Assembly (NCBI RefSeq): GCF_048381675.1
Contig: NZ_JBLWIS010000001.1
Span: 248,001 to 312,000 of the forward strand
Reading direction: 5' to 3'
Length of the DNA: 64,000 nucleotides
Origin: Advenella sp048381675
GTDB taxonomy: Bacteria; Pseudomonadota; Gammaproteobacteria; Burkholderiales; Burkholderiaceae_B
This document shows, piece after piece, positions 51,055-59,610 of the stretch; within the stretch, counting starts at the first letter, position 1; every line of letters starts with the position of its first letter. The translations under genes and the position numbers were made by a program. The notes under the pieces are model-generated. The model searched no databases. It was not told the DNA's origin and was given only the letters and a program-made list of their open reading frames with translations.

Positions 51055-52119
51055 ATGCAGAAGGTTCAGCTGGGAATAAGCGATTTAATGGTGACGGAAG
51101 TCTGTCTTGGCACCATGACATTTGGTGAACAGGTGGATGAGAAAACTGCATTTGGCATCCTCGACCGGGCGGTGGAGAAGGAGATCAATTTCCTCGATAC
51201 CGCCGAGATGTATTCGGTGCCTACCCGCAAGGAAACCTATGGTGCTACGGAAACGATCATTGGCAACTGGTTCGGGCAAAGTCCGGTGCCCCGTTCTGAA
51301 ATTGTGCTGGCCACCAAGGTGGCGGGCCCTTCAAGGGGTACCCCCTGGATTCGGGAAGGAGCCGGTTTGACCGGGCAGGATATTATTGCCTCTTGCGAGG
51401 GCAGCCTGAAACGCCTGCAAACCGATTATATTGATCTTTACCAGATTCACTGGCCCGAGCGTCATGTGCCCGCTTTTGGGCGGCGTTATTTTGATCCAGA
51501 TAAAAAGCATGAGCCGGTCACCAGTATAGAAGAACAATTGCAGGCTCTGGATAAACTGGTGAAGTCAGGCAAGGTGCGTTACATCGGCCTGTCCAATGAA
51601 ACGCCTTATGGGGTGTCTGAGTTTATCCGTCTGGCCGAGCAAATGGGCTTGCCCCGTGTGGCCACGATCCAGAATCCGTATTGCCTGTTGAACCGTTCCT
51701 ATGAAAACGGGCTTGATGAAATGTGTTACCGGCATAAAGTGTCTTTGCTGGCCTATTCACCTTTGGGGTATGGCCTGTTAAGTGGCAAGTATGACCAGAC
51801 CGGAACAACCGGACCGGATGCACCCGCCGAAGCCCGGATTACCCGATATGAGTCGGTGCAAAAGCAGCGCTGGGGAAGGCCGTTATGCCTGGAAGCCGCC
51901 AGGGCCTATAACGGCTATGCCCGCGAGTTGGGGTTGAGCCCGGTGCAGCTGGCCCTGGGGTTTTGTAATAGCAAATGGCAGGTGGACAGTACCATTATTG
52001 GGGTAAGGACACTTGAGCAGCTTGATGAAGACATCAGCGCCATGCAAATCCGCCTTGACGCTGATGTGCTGGCGCAACTGGATGAGCTGCGCCAGCAGTA
52101 TTATGATCCTGCGCAGTAA
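51055..52119 (+). CDS. Aldo/keto reductase, Tas-like
   Basis: A 354-residue TIM-barrel reductase. NFLDTAEMYSVPTRKETYGA holds the catalytic aspartate and tyrosine (DxxxxY), LATKVAG the lysine, and QTDYIDLYQIHWPERH the histidine. The insert with FGRRYFDPDK and NETPYGVSEFIRLAEQMGLP match E. coli Tas. Substrate unknown; it reduces aldehydes or ketones with NADPH. It follows the quinone oxidoreductase by 56 bases, and its end overlaps the convergent fbp by 19 bases. Confidence 0.88.
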   Translation: MQKVQLGISDLMVTEVCLGTMTFGEQVDEKTAFGILDRAVEKEINFLDTAEMYSVPTRKETYGATETIIGNWFGQSPVPRSEIVLATKVAGPSRGTPWIREGAGLTGQDIIASCEGSLKRLQTDYIDLYQIHWPERHVPAFGRRYFDPDKKHEPVTSIEEQLQALDKLVKSGKVRYIGLSNETPYGVSEFIRLAEQMGLPRVATIQNPYCLLNRSYENGLDEMCYRHKVSLLAYSPLGYGLLSGKYDQTGTTGPDAPAEARITRYESVQKQRWGRPLCLEAARAYNGYARELGLSPVQLALGFCNSKWQVDSTIIGVRTLEQLDEDISAMQIRLDADVLAQLDELRQQYYDPAQ

Positions 52120-53111
52120 GAACGCACGCGCTCTACTTCATTTTTAGAGCCCAGTACCACGCCAACCCGCTGATGCAGTTGGGTTGGCTGGATATCCATA
52201 ATGCGCTGCACGGAATCGGTGGACATGCCACCGGCCTGTTCAACAATAAAACTCATGGGGTTTGCTTCATACATCAAACGCAGTTTGCCCGGTTTGTTAG
52301 GCTCACGTGAATCCCATGGGTACATGAATATGCCGCCACGGCTCAAAATGCGATGCACGTCGGCGACCATAGAGGCCACCCAGCGCATGTTGTAGTCTTT
52401 ACCCAATGGGCCGGTTTTGCCTGCAAGGCAGTCGTCAATGTACTTGCGAACCGGCGGTGCCCAGTGGCGCATGTTTGACATGTTAATGGCAAATTCTTTG
52501 GTGTCAGCCGGAATCTGGATGTTTTCATTGGTCAGCATCCAGGTGCCGGTTTCACGATCAAGGGTAAAACCAACCACCCCGTTACCCAAGGTAATGACCA
52601 GCATGGTTTGTGGTCCGTATACAGCGTAGCCGGCGGCTACCTGCTGGGTGCCGGGCTGCAGGAAATCCTGTTCGCTGATTTCACGGCCGGACGCTTCGGC
52701 GGGCGCTTTGAGGATAGAGAAAATAGTGCCGATGGAAACGTTCACGTCGATGTTGGAAGATCCGTCAAGGGGATCAAACAGCAACAGGTATTCACCCTTG
52801 GGATAGCGATTGGGGATTTTATGGATGGTTTCCATTTCTTCCGAAGCCATCGCTGCCAGCTGGCCACCCCATTCGTTGGCTTCAAGCAGGATTTCATTGG
52901 ACATGACATCCAGTTTCTTTTGGACTTCGCCTTGGACGTTTTCAGATTCCAGGCTACCCAATACACCGCCCAGGCTACCTTTGCCAACGGCGTGCCCAAT
53001 GCTTTTGCAGGCACGGGCAACCACTTCGATGAGCAGGCGCACCTCTGCTTGTAATGCGTTATTCTGGCGTTGTTGTTCTACCAGATACTGTGTCAGGGTT
53101 TTAAATTTCAT
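52101..53111 (-). CDS. fbp: Fructose-1,6-bisphosphatase class 1
   Basis: A 336-residue enzyme of gluconeogenesis. LLLFDPLDGSSNIDVNVSIG is the metal-binding signature, and MYPWDSREPNKPGKLRLMYE is a later active-site segment. Removal of the 1-phosphate from fructose-1,6-bisphosphate is the reaction. Length and motifs match proteobacterial class 1 FBPases. It lies 20 bases after pepN in the same direction, so the two may be co-transcribed. Confidence 0.96.
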   Translation of the reverse strand: MKFKTLTQYLVEQQRQNNALQAEVRLLIEVVARACKSIGHAVGKGSLGGVLGSLESENVQGEVQKKLDVMSNEILLEANEWGGQLAAMASEEMETIHKIPNRYPKGEYLLLFDPLDGSSNIDVNVSIGTIFSILKAPAEASGREISEQDFLQPGTQQVAAGYAVYGPQTMLVITLGNGVVGFTLDRETGTWMLTNENIQIPADTKEFAINMSNMRHWAPPVRKYIDDCLAGKTGPLGKDYNMRWVASMVADVHRILSRGGIFMYPWDSREPNKPGKLRLMYEANPMSFIVEQAGGMSTDSVQRIMDIQPTQLHQRVGVVLGSKNEVERVRSYCAGS

Positions 53112-53131
53112 TCTTGCAAATTCCTCGGTTT

Positions 53132-55825
53132 TCAGATGTTCAATGCTTTGGATACGATTTCAAATACGTTTTTAGACAGGCCTGGATGCGCTTCAACGCG
53201 TTTCAGGGCTTGCAGCATGCCAGATTTCAGGGCAGGCGAATAACGGGACCAGTTGTCCATGACGCGGGCCAGGCGGGCGGCAATTTCAGGATTGATACTG
53301 TTCAGGGCAATGACCTGGTCGGCCCAGAATTCATAACCTGAACCGTCTTCCTGGTGCAGGCCTTCGGTGTTGTTTATGCAGAACTGGAAGATCAGGGAGC
53401 GGGCACGGTTTGGATTGCGCAGGTTGAAGGCCGGATGAGCCATCAGGCCAAGGATGGTTTGTGCCGTGGCGTTGCGGGCATTGGCCTGGAGGGCAAACCA
53501 TTTATCCACGACCAGTGGATCATGCTGCCATTGTTCATAAAACTGGGCCAGCGCCTCATCGCGTTCATCGCCCTCGTAGTAGCTGACCAAGGGGGAAAGT
53601 GCACCAATGCGGTCGGTCATGTTGCTGGCATTCTGGTATTGCGCAAAAGCGGCCTGGATGGCTTGCGGGTTCTGGATGGACAGCAAATAGGCTAGCGCCA
53701 GGTTTTTCAGGCTGCGACGGCCTGCATTGACAGGGTCCGGGCTATAGGCACCGGGCGTTTCATGCTGGCTTAGGGTTTGCAGCCATAAGTCTAGCAGTCC
53801 TCTGGCCAGTTCCTGGCGAACAAATTCCCTTGCTTTGGCAATCGCAACAGGTGCAATCGGATTCATGCGCTCGGCAAGGATTTTTTCCGCCGGCAGGGTC
53901 AGTAGCCAGGCGCGATAGCCTGCGTCCAGGTTCGGATCACCCAGGTTGGTTTTCCAGACATGTAGCAGGGCGGAGTCGAGCGTTGGCTGTGCGCCTTGGG
54001 CAAGGGTGTTGGCAATGCGCAGTAATTCGCGCGAACTTAATTCCTGTACGGCTTCCCAGCGTGAAAACGGGTTACTGTCATGGGCGCACAAGATAGCCAG
54101 TTCCTGGTTGGTCCAGGGGTAATCAACGATTACCGGGGCTGAAAAATCACGCAGTAAAGAAGGGATCGGCCGCTCGGGGACCTGGTCGAAGTGCCAGGTC
54201 TGGCTTTGTTCTTTCAGTTCAAGCAAAACGGTGGCGTGTTGCTGGCCTTCAAGGTGCAGTGTGATGGGCTGGCCCGACTGGCTGATGAAACCCATGGCAA
54301 ATGGAATATGGAAGGGTTGTTTGACAAAGCCATCCTGCAGTTTTTCGACCCCAACCGGCGCGCAGTCTTGTGACAGGGTAACGGCACAGCGTTGCTGTGC
54401 TTCATCGTAATCGAGCCGTACCGTCACGCGGGGAGTGCCGGCTTGTGAGTACCAGTTCCTGAACAGGGCCAGGTCTTTGCCCGGATTGCGTTGCTGGTAA
54501 ACGGATTCCATGACATTGATGAAATCATCGCAGGTGACGGCTTGTCCGTCATGGCGGCGAAAGTATTCATCCATGCCGGCACGGAAACCTTCTTCGCCCA
54601 GCAAGGTGTGTTGCATGCGAATGACTTCCGCCCCTTTTTCATAAACGGTTGCCGTGTAGAAATTGCCTATTTCCTGATAGCTTTCAGGGCGAATGGGGTG
54701 GGCCATGGGGCCTGCGTCTTCGGGGAACTGGGCGGTTCTCAGGCGGGTAACGTCGTCAATGCGCTTGATTGCCCGAGCGCTGGCCGCCGCAGAGGCATCC
54801 AGGTTCCTGGCCATCATGTCGGCAGAAAATTCCTGGTCGCGGAAAACCGTGAGCCCTTCTTTCAGGCTAAGCTGGAACCAGTCGCGGCAAGTGATGCGGT
54901 TGCCGGTCCAGTTATGAAAATATTCGTGGCCAATGACTGATTCAATGCCTTCATAATTGGCATCGGTGGCGGTATTGGGGTCAGCCAGGACATAGGCGGC
55001 ATTGAAAATGTTAAGCCCCTTGTTTTCCATGGCACCCATATTGAAATCGCGTACGGCCACAATCATGAAACGGTCTAGGTCCAGCTCCAGGCCAAAACGC
55101 TCTTCGTCCCACTTCATGGCGTTTTCCAGTGATTCAAGGGCCCATTCGGTTTGGTGTCCTGATCCTTTATCACTATAAACCTGCAGCAAGACGTCACGGC
55201 CACTTTGCGTGGTGGCGCGTTTTTCCCGAATGTCGAAGTCACCGGCAACCAGGGCAAACAGGTAGCTGGGCTTGCGGAACGGGTCTTCCCAGGTTACCTG
55301 GTGGCGCCCGTCTGGCAGGTCTGTGCTGGCACACAGGTTGCCATTGGAAAGCAGGTAGGGGTAACGGGCTTTGTCGGCACAAATGCTGACCGTGTAAATG
55401 CTCATGACATCCGGGCGGTCAGGGAAAAACGTGATGCGCCGGAAACCTTCCGCCTCACATTGGGTGAAAAAGCTGTTGCCCGATACATACAGGCCCATCA
55501 GGGTGCTGTTTTCCGCCGGATTGCACTCGGACACGATACTCAGTTCGAACTGTCCCTGCAAAGCGGGTACAACCAGGGTCTGTTCATTAATTGAATACTG
55601 TTGTTCCTCAAGCGTTTGCCCGTTAAGGGAAATGGCAACCAGCTTGATGTCTTCCCCGTTCAGGACCAGGTCGGCGGGCTGGTTTTCTTTACTGCTGACC
55701 GAGAGGGTGCTGGTGATGCGGGTGGCGGTTTCGTGAAGATCAAAATGCAATCCAACATTGGTAATGTTGAAAGGGTATTCACGATAGTCGAGACGGTGTA
55801 TGGTGGTGGGTGTATTTTGCGTCAT
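53132..55825 (-). CDS. pepN: Aminopeptidase N (M1)
   Basis: An 897-residue M1 aminopeptidase. NFNMGAMENKGLNIFNAAY holds the GAMEN substrate motif, and VIGHEYFHNWTGNRITCRDW with the later glutamate in LKEGLTVFRDQEF is the HExxH-18-E zinc site. DUF3458 and C-terminal helical domains follow. It removes N-terminal amino acids in the cytosol. The ATG at 55825 is preferred over an upstream GTG at 55855. Length is typical (E. coli 870). Confidence 0.95.
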   Translation of the reverse strand: MTQNTPTTIHRLDYREYPFNITNVGLHFDLHETATRITSTLSVSSKENQPADLVLNGEDIKLVAISLNGQTLEEQQYSINEQTLVVPALQGQFELSIVSECNPAENSTLMGLYVSGNSFFTQCEAEGFRRITFFPDRPDVMSIYTVSICADKARYPYLLSNGNLCASTDLPDGRHQVTWEDPFRKPSYLFALVAGDFDIREKRATTQSGRDVLLQVYSDKGSGHQTEWALESLENAMKWDEERFGLELDLDRFMIVAVRDFNMGAMENKGLNIFNAAYVLADPNTATDANYEGIESVIGHEYFHNWTGNRITCRDWFQLSLKEGLTVFRDQEFSADMMARNLDASAAASARAIKRIDDVTRLRTAQFPEDAGPMAHPIRPESYQEIGNFYTATVYEKGAEVIRMQHTLLGEEGFRAGMDEYFRRHDGQAVTCDDFINVMESVYQQRNPGKDLALFRNWYSQAGTPRVTVRLDYDEAQQRCAVTLSQDCAPVGVEKLQDGFVKQPFHIPFAMGFISQSGQPITLHLEGQQHATVLLELKEQSQTWHFDQVPERPIPSLLRDFSAPVIVDYPWTNQELAILCAHDSNPFSRWEAVQELSSRELLRIANTLAQGAQPTLDSALLHVWKTNLGDPNLDAGYRAWLLTLPAEKILAERMNPIAPVAIAKAREFVRQELARGLLDLWLQTLSQHETPGAYSPDPVNAGRRSLKNLALAYLLSIQNPQAIQAAFAQYQNASNMTDRIGALSPLVSYYEGDERDEALAQFYEQWQHDPLVVDKWFALQANARNATAQTILGLMAHPAFNLRNPNRARSLIFQFCINNTEGLHQEDGSGYEFWADQVIALNSINPEIAARLARVMDNWSRYSPALKSGMLQALKRVEAHPGLSKNVFEIVSKALNI

Positions 55826-55963
55826 GGCAATAAAAATTCTCTTGATTAACGCCACTAATTATAGATGTTTTAAATGCTTTAAAATAATAATCATCGCTTG
55901 TGTGTCACAATGCATCATATACCCAGTCCAAGGAATTTAACCATCACTCCAGAGCTTCGTATC

Positions 55964-56620
55964 ATGAGTACTGTCTTTTCAAAGCCAAGCTTGCGAACCT
56001 TGTCGATCGCCGCTTCCGTGCTGTTGTTGACAGCGTGTTCGACAACGCAAAGGTTTACAACCCAGACAACTTCTTTCCAGCAATGGCCGGCCAATGCCCA
56101 AGGGCAGCTTTACCGTTTTGAAGCCGGTGCCGGACAGGATCTTGAAAAAGCCAGCTATGTCACCCTGTTGCGTAATCAAATGTGGAAAACAGGCCTGGTT
56201 GAAGCCGTGGGCAAGCAAAAAGCCCGCTTTGAGGTTGCTTTTGGATATGGTGTTCAAAGTCGCGAGCAACTAGTGCGGGAAACCGATCCTTTCTACGATC
56301 CTTTTTTCTACCCCAGCTTTAATGTTGGCTGGGGCTGGGGGGCTCGCCATCCCTTTTATAGTGGCGTCGGTTTTGCCATGGCCCCACAGTACCGTTATGT
56401 ACAGGCCAGTTATAATCGATACCAATTGCACGTTTCCATACGTGACTTGCAGAACAGTGGTGCTGAAGTTTATCAGGCCACGGTTGTCGCAGACTCTAAT
56501 AAAGCCAACCTAACACAGGTAATGCCCTTCCTGACCGCCTCTGTTTTTGACGGATTTCCCGGAAAAAACGGTCAGGTGCGTAAAATAAATTTTGACATTG
56601 AGAAAAATGAACGTAATTGA
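55964..56620 (+). CDS. DUF4136 family lipoprotein
   Basis: A 218-residue protein. The signal sequence TLSIAASVLLLTACSTTQRF has a lipobox (LTAC), so the mature protein is a membrane-anchored lipoprotein. The DUF4136 domain follows, with a tyrosine/glycine/tryptophan-rich stretch (FYPSFNVGWGWGARHPFYSG) and VSIRDLQNSGAEVYQATVVA. Function unknown. The start at 55964 is chosen because the signal peptide begins there. Its last 14 bases overlap the tldD start. Confidence 0.82.
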   Translation: MSTVFSKPSLRTLSIAASVLLLTACSTTQRFTTQTTSFQQWPANAQGQLYRFEAGAGQDLEKASYVTLLRNQMWKTGLVEAVGKQKARFEVAFGYGVQSREQLVRETDPFYDPFFYPSFNVGWGWGARHPFYSGVGFAMAPQYRYVQASYNRYQLHVSIRDLQNSGAEVYQATVVADSNKANLTQVMPFLTASVFDGFPGKNGQVRKINFDIEKNERN

Positions 56621-58061
56621 TTCTGATATGCTAAGCCTGTCAACCGCCAAATCACTTCTGCTTGATCCCTGGGACTTGCACGAAGGGCATCTGGCCAGTG
56701 CCTTGGGCGAAATTTTCACCCATAAGGTTGACTATGCCGACCTGTATTTCCAATACACGCGCAGCGAAAGCTGGAGCCTTGAGGAGAGTATTGTCAAAAC
56801 CGGCAGTTTTTCCATTTCACAAGGTGTGGGCGTTCGGGCTGTTTCAGGTGAAAAAACAGCTTTTGCTTATTCCGATGTGTTGTCGCCCGAAGCCTTGCTG
56901 TCTTCGGCCAAAACCGTGAAGACCATTGCCCGGCAAGGGGCGGGTAAAACCAAAATTCTGGCGGCTGACAATCGCCCCCATGATTTGTACCAAGGCGTTG
57001 ATCCGCTTGCCAGCCTGTCAGCGACAGATAAAGTCAATTTACTGGAACGGATTGAAAAAATGGCACGTGCCAAAGATCCGCATGTCATTCAGGTAATGGC
57101 CGGTTTGGGGGCTGAATATGATGTCGTGCTGATCGCCGGCAGTGATGGCCGTTTAGTGGCCGACGTGCGTCCTCTGGTGCGCCTGTCCTTAACTGTCTTG
57201 GTCGAGCGAAATGGCCGCCGTGAAATGGGTCATGCCGGTGGTGGTGGCCGCCTGGGATTGAATTATTTTTCAGATGATTTGTTGCATACTTATGTAGACA
57301 AGGCCGTTCATGAAGCGCTGACCAATCTAGAGGCCCGGCCTGCGCCAGCTGGCGAGATGACGGTTGTGCTGGGTTCCGGCTGGCCAGGCATTTTGCTGCA
57401 TGAGGCAGTAGGGCATGGACTGGAGGGTGATTTCAATCGCAAGGGCTCCAGTGTGTTTTCTGGTCGTATTGGCGAACGCGTGGCATCAAAAGGGGTAACC
57501 GTGATTGATGACGGCACTATCCAGGATCGGCGTGGTTCATTGAATATAGACGATGAAGGCAATCCTACCCAGCGCAATGTGCTGATTGAAGATGGTATTT
57601 TGCGCGGTTACATGCAAGATTCACTGAATGCCCGTTTAATGAAAACTCCGGTAACGGGTAACGGCCGTCGCGAGTCATTTGCCCATTTACCGATGCCACG
57701 CATGACCAATACCTTCATGCTGGCAGGCAAGGAAGATCCGCAGGAAATTATTTCTTCGGTTAAAAATGGTTTGTATGCCGTTAACTTTGGCGGTGGCCAA
57801 GTGGATATTACCAGTGGAAAATTTGTGTTTTCTACTTCCGAGGCCTATTTGATCAAAAACGGCAAAATCACTCATCCCGTCAAAGGAGCCACTTTAATCG
57901 GCAATGGTCCCGATGCCATGAACAAGGTGTCGATGATTGGTAATGACCTGTCGCTGGACTCTGGTGTTGGTACTTGCGGCAAGGAAGGCCAAAGCGTGCC
58001 GGTAGGTGTGGGTATGCCTACTATTCGCATGGACGGCTTGACGGTGGGTGGTACGGCTTAA
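56607..58061 (+). CDS. tldD: Metalloprotease TldD
   Basis: A 484-residue protein. LHEAVGHGLEGDFNRKGSSV contains the HExxxH zinc site of the TldD/TldE (microcin-processing) protease, and the later GQVDITSGKFVFSTSEAYLI and TCGKEGQSVPVGVGMPTIRM are family signatures. With TldE (PmbA) it processes small unfolded peptides; tldE is not in this window. The ATG at 56607 overlaps the lipoprotein stop; other in-frame starts lie at 56592 (TTG) and 56628. Confidence 0.94.
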   Translation: MNVIDSDMLSLSTAKSLLLDPWDLHEGHLASALGEIFTHKVDYADLYFQYTRSESWSLEESIVKTGSFSISQGVGVRAVSGEKTAFAYSDVLSPEALLSSAKTVKTIARQGAGKTKILAADNRPHDLYQGVDPLASLSATDKVNLLERIEKMARAKDPHVIQVMAGLGAEYDVVLIAGSDGRLVADVRPLVRLSLTVLVERNGRREMGHAGGGGRLGLNYFSDDLLHTYVDKAVHEALTNLEARPAPAGEMTVVLGSGWPGILLHEAVGHGLEGDFNRKGSSVFSGRIGERVASKGVTVIDDGTIQDRRGSLNIDDEGNPTQRNVLIEDGILRGYMQDSLNARLMKTPVTGNGRRESFAHLPMPRMTNTFMLAGKEDPQEIISSVKNGLYAVNFGGGQVDITSGKFVFSTSEAYLIKNGKITHPVKGATLIGNGPDAMNKVSMIGNDLSLDSGVGTCGKEGQSVPVGVGMPTIRMDGLTVGGTA

Positions 58062-58163
58062 GTCTTTGTCTTAATGTGGTGCATTAATAACATCTTGCAA
58101 TTATTTTTATTGCGATGCAGTAAAACAGGCTATTTTTAAAAAAAGCTGTGCTAGGATAGAAAC

Positions 58164-58253
58164 ATGATGAAAAATTTATCAGTGTCTTTCTTTTTCTTTT
58201 ATTTTAGTTTTTCAAAGCCTTGGGCGGAGAGAAGGACACAGCTTACGCAGTAA
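58164..58253 (+). CDS. Phenylalanine-rich leader peptide of aroG
   Basis: A 29-codon frame from ATG 58164 to TAA 58251, preceded by AGGA at a normal distance. Codons 9-12, 14 and 16 are phenylalanine and codon 13 is tyrosine, with the run VSFFFFYFSF. This is the layout of an attenuation leader such as pheA in E. coli. It is followed 16 bases later by a strong terminator and then by aroG. Ribosome stalling at Phe codons when charged tRNA-Phe is scarce should favour read-through. Confidence 0.75.
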   Translation: MMKNLSVSFFFFYFSFSKPWAERRTQLTQ

Positions 58254-58269
58254 AAATAGCAAAATTCCT

Positions 58270-58300
58270 AAAAAGCCGCCAGAGAACCTGGCGGCTTTTT
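58270..58300 (+). terminator. Transcription attenuator in front of aroG
   Basis: GCCGCCAG (58275-58282) pairs with CTGGCGGC (58288-58295) around AGAAC, and an A-run and T-run flank it. It sits 48 bases before the aroG start, after the leader peptide, and not at the end of any gene. GGCGG at 58223-58227 inside the leader could pair with CCGCC (58276-58280) as an antiterminator. Confidence 0.8.
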
Positions 58301-58348
58301 GTATATAGACAGCCATAAACGCAAGCATTCAAAAACCTGGAGTTAACC

Positions 58349-59422
58349 GTGTCATACAATACTGATGATTTACGCATTCGAGAAATTAAAGAATTAAGTC
58401 CTCCGTCTCACCTGATGCGCGAGTTTCCATGTACCACCGAGATTTCAAATGTGGTTCATGAGGCACGTGATGCCGTCCATAAAATCATTCATGGTGAAGA
58501 TGACAGGATGGTCGTGGTTATTGGCCCATGTTCAATACATGATCCCAAGGCTGCGCTTGAATATGTAAAACGCCTGAAAGCGGAACGCGAGCGTTTCAAA
58601 GGCGAACTTGAAATCATCATGCGGGTGTATTTTGAAAAACCGCGTACGACCGTAGGCTGGAAAGGCCTGATCAATGACCCGGGGCTTGATGGCAGCTTTA
58701 ATATTAACAAAGGTTTGCGTCTTGCCCGTCAATTGCTGCTGGCCGTCAATGCCGAAGGCGTGCCGGCCGGTTGCGAGTTTTTGGACATGATCACGCCTCA
58801 ATACATTGCAGACCTGGTGTCCTGGGGCGCTATTGGTGCCCGCACTACCGAAAGCCAGGTACACCGTGAATTGGCTTCCGGGCTTTCCTGTCCGGTTGGC
58901 TTCAAGAACGGCACTGATGGCAATATCAAGATCGCCCTTGATGCGATCAAGGCTGCATCCCAGCCCCATCACTTCCTGTCGGTAACCAAAGGCGGTCATT
59001 CCGCGATCGTTTCAACCCTTGGCAATGAGGATTGTCACCTGATTTTACGCGGTGGCAAGGCGCCCAACTATGATGCCGAAAGCATTAACGACGCATCAGA
59101 GCAATTGGCCAAAGCCGGTTTGTCTGCCAAGATCATGGTTGATGCCAGCCATGCCAACAGCAGCAAAAAACCTGAAAACCAGCCCATGGTCATGGATGAT
59201 ATTGCCCAGCAGATGGAAGCCGGTGACCAGCGCATTTTTGGTGTCATGATTGAAAGCCATTTGGTTGCTGGACGCCAGGATCTGGTGGAAGGGCAGGAGT
59301 TGGTGTATGGCCAGAGTATTACGGATGGTTGCATCGACTGGGATACGTCAGTCCAGGTGCTGGAGCGACTGGCAAAGGCGGTAAAAGCACGCCGGGCCAT
59401 TGCCGAGGAAAGTGATAACTGA
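58349..59422 (+). CDS. aroG: 3-deoxy-7-phosphoheptulonate synthase (class I)
   Basis: A 357-residue AroG/F/H-type DAHP synthase. VVVIGPCSIHDPKAALEYVK, MRVYFEKPRTTVGWKGLIND and the metal-site GKAPNYDAES, KIMVDASHANSSKK and MIESHLVAGRQDLVEG are the family signatures. It condenses erythrose 4-phosphate with PEP as the first step of aromatic amino acid synthesis. The start is GTG 58349 with GGAG upstream. The Phe leader and attenuator in front of it suggest that this isozyme responds to phenylalanine. Confidence 0.96.
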   Translation: MSYNTDDLRIREIKELSPPSHLMREFPCTTEISNVVHEARDAVHKIIHGEDDRMVVVIGPCSIHDPKAALEYVKRLKAERERFKGELEIIMRVYFEKPRTTVGWKGLINDPGLDGSFNINKGLRLARQLLLAVNAEGVPAGCEFLDMITPQYIADLVSWGAIGARTTESQVHRELASGLSCPVGFKNGTDGNIKIALDAIKAASQPHHFLSVTKGGHSAIVSTLGNEDCHLILRGGKAPNYDAESINDASEQLAKAGLSAKIMVDASHANSSKKPENQPMVMDDIAQQMEAGDQRIFGVMIESHLVAGRQDLVEGQELVYGQSITDGCIDWDTSVQVLERLAKAVKARRAIAEESDN

Positions 59423-59438
59423 TTTTTTTCATTCTGAA

Positions 59439-59477
59439 ACAAATACGGGCCTCAAATATAGAGGCCCGTATTTGTTT
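59439..59477. terminator. Terminator after aroG
   Basis: A 15-bp perfect stem (ACAAATACGGGCCTC pairing with its complement) around AAATATA, ending in TTTGTTTG. It is 17 bases after the aroG stop codon. Confidence 0.8.
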
Positions 59478-59610
59478 GTGATGCAAAGCTCTGCCATGCC
59501 CTATTAGGGGTATTTCGGTATGTCACTCCCCTATGCGGATAGGTATACTTGCCTGTAATAAGCAAGCGTATGCTGGCAAAAAAAAATCTAGGTTAGGGTA
59601 AGGAGGCATG

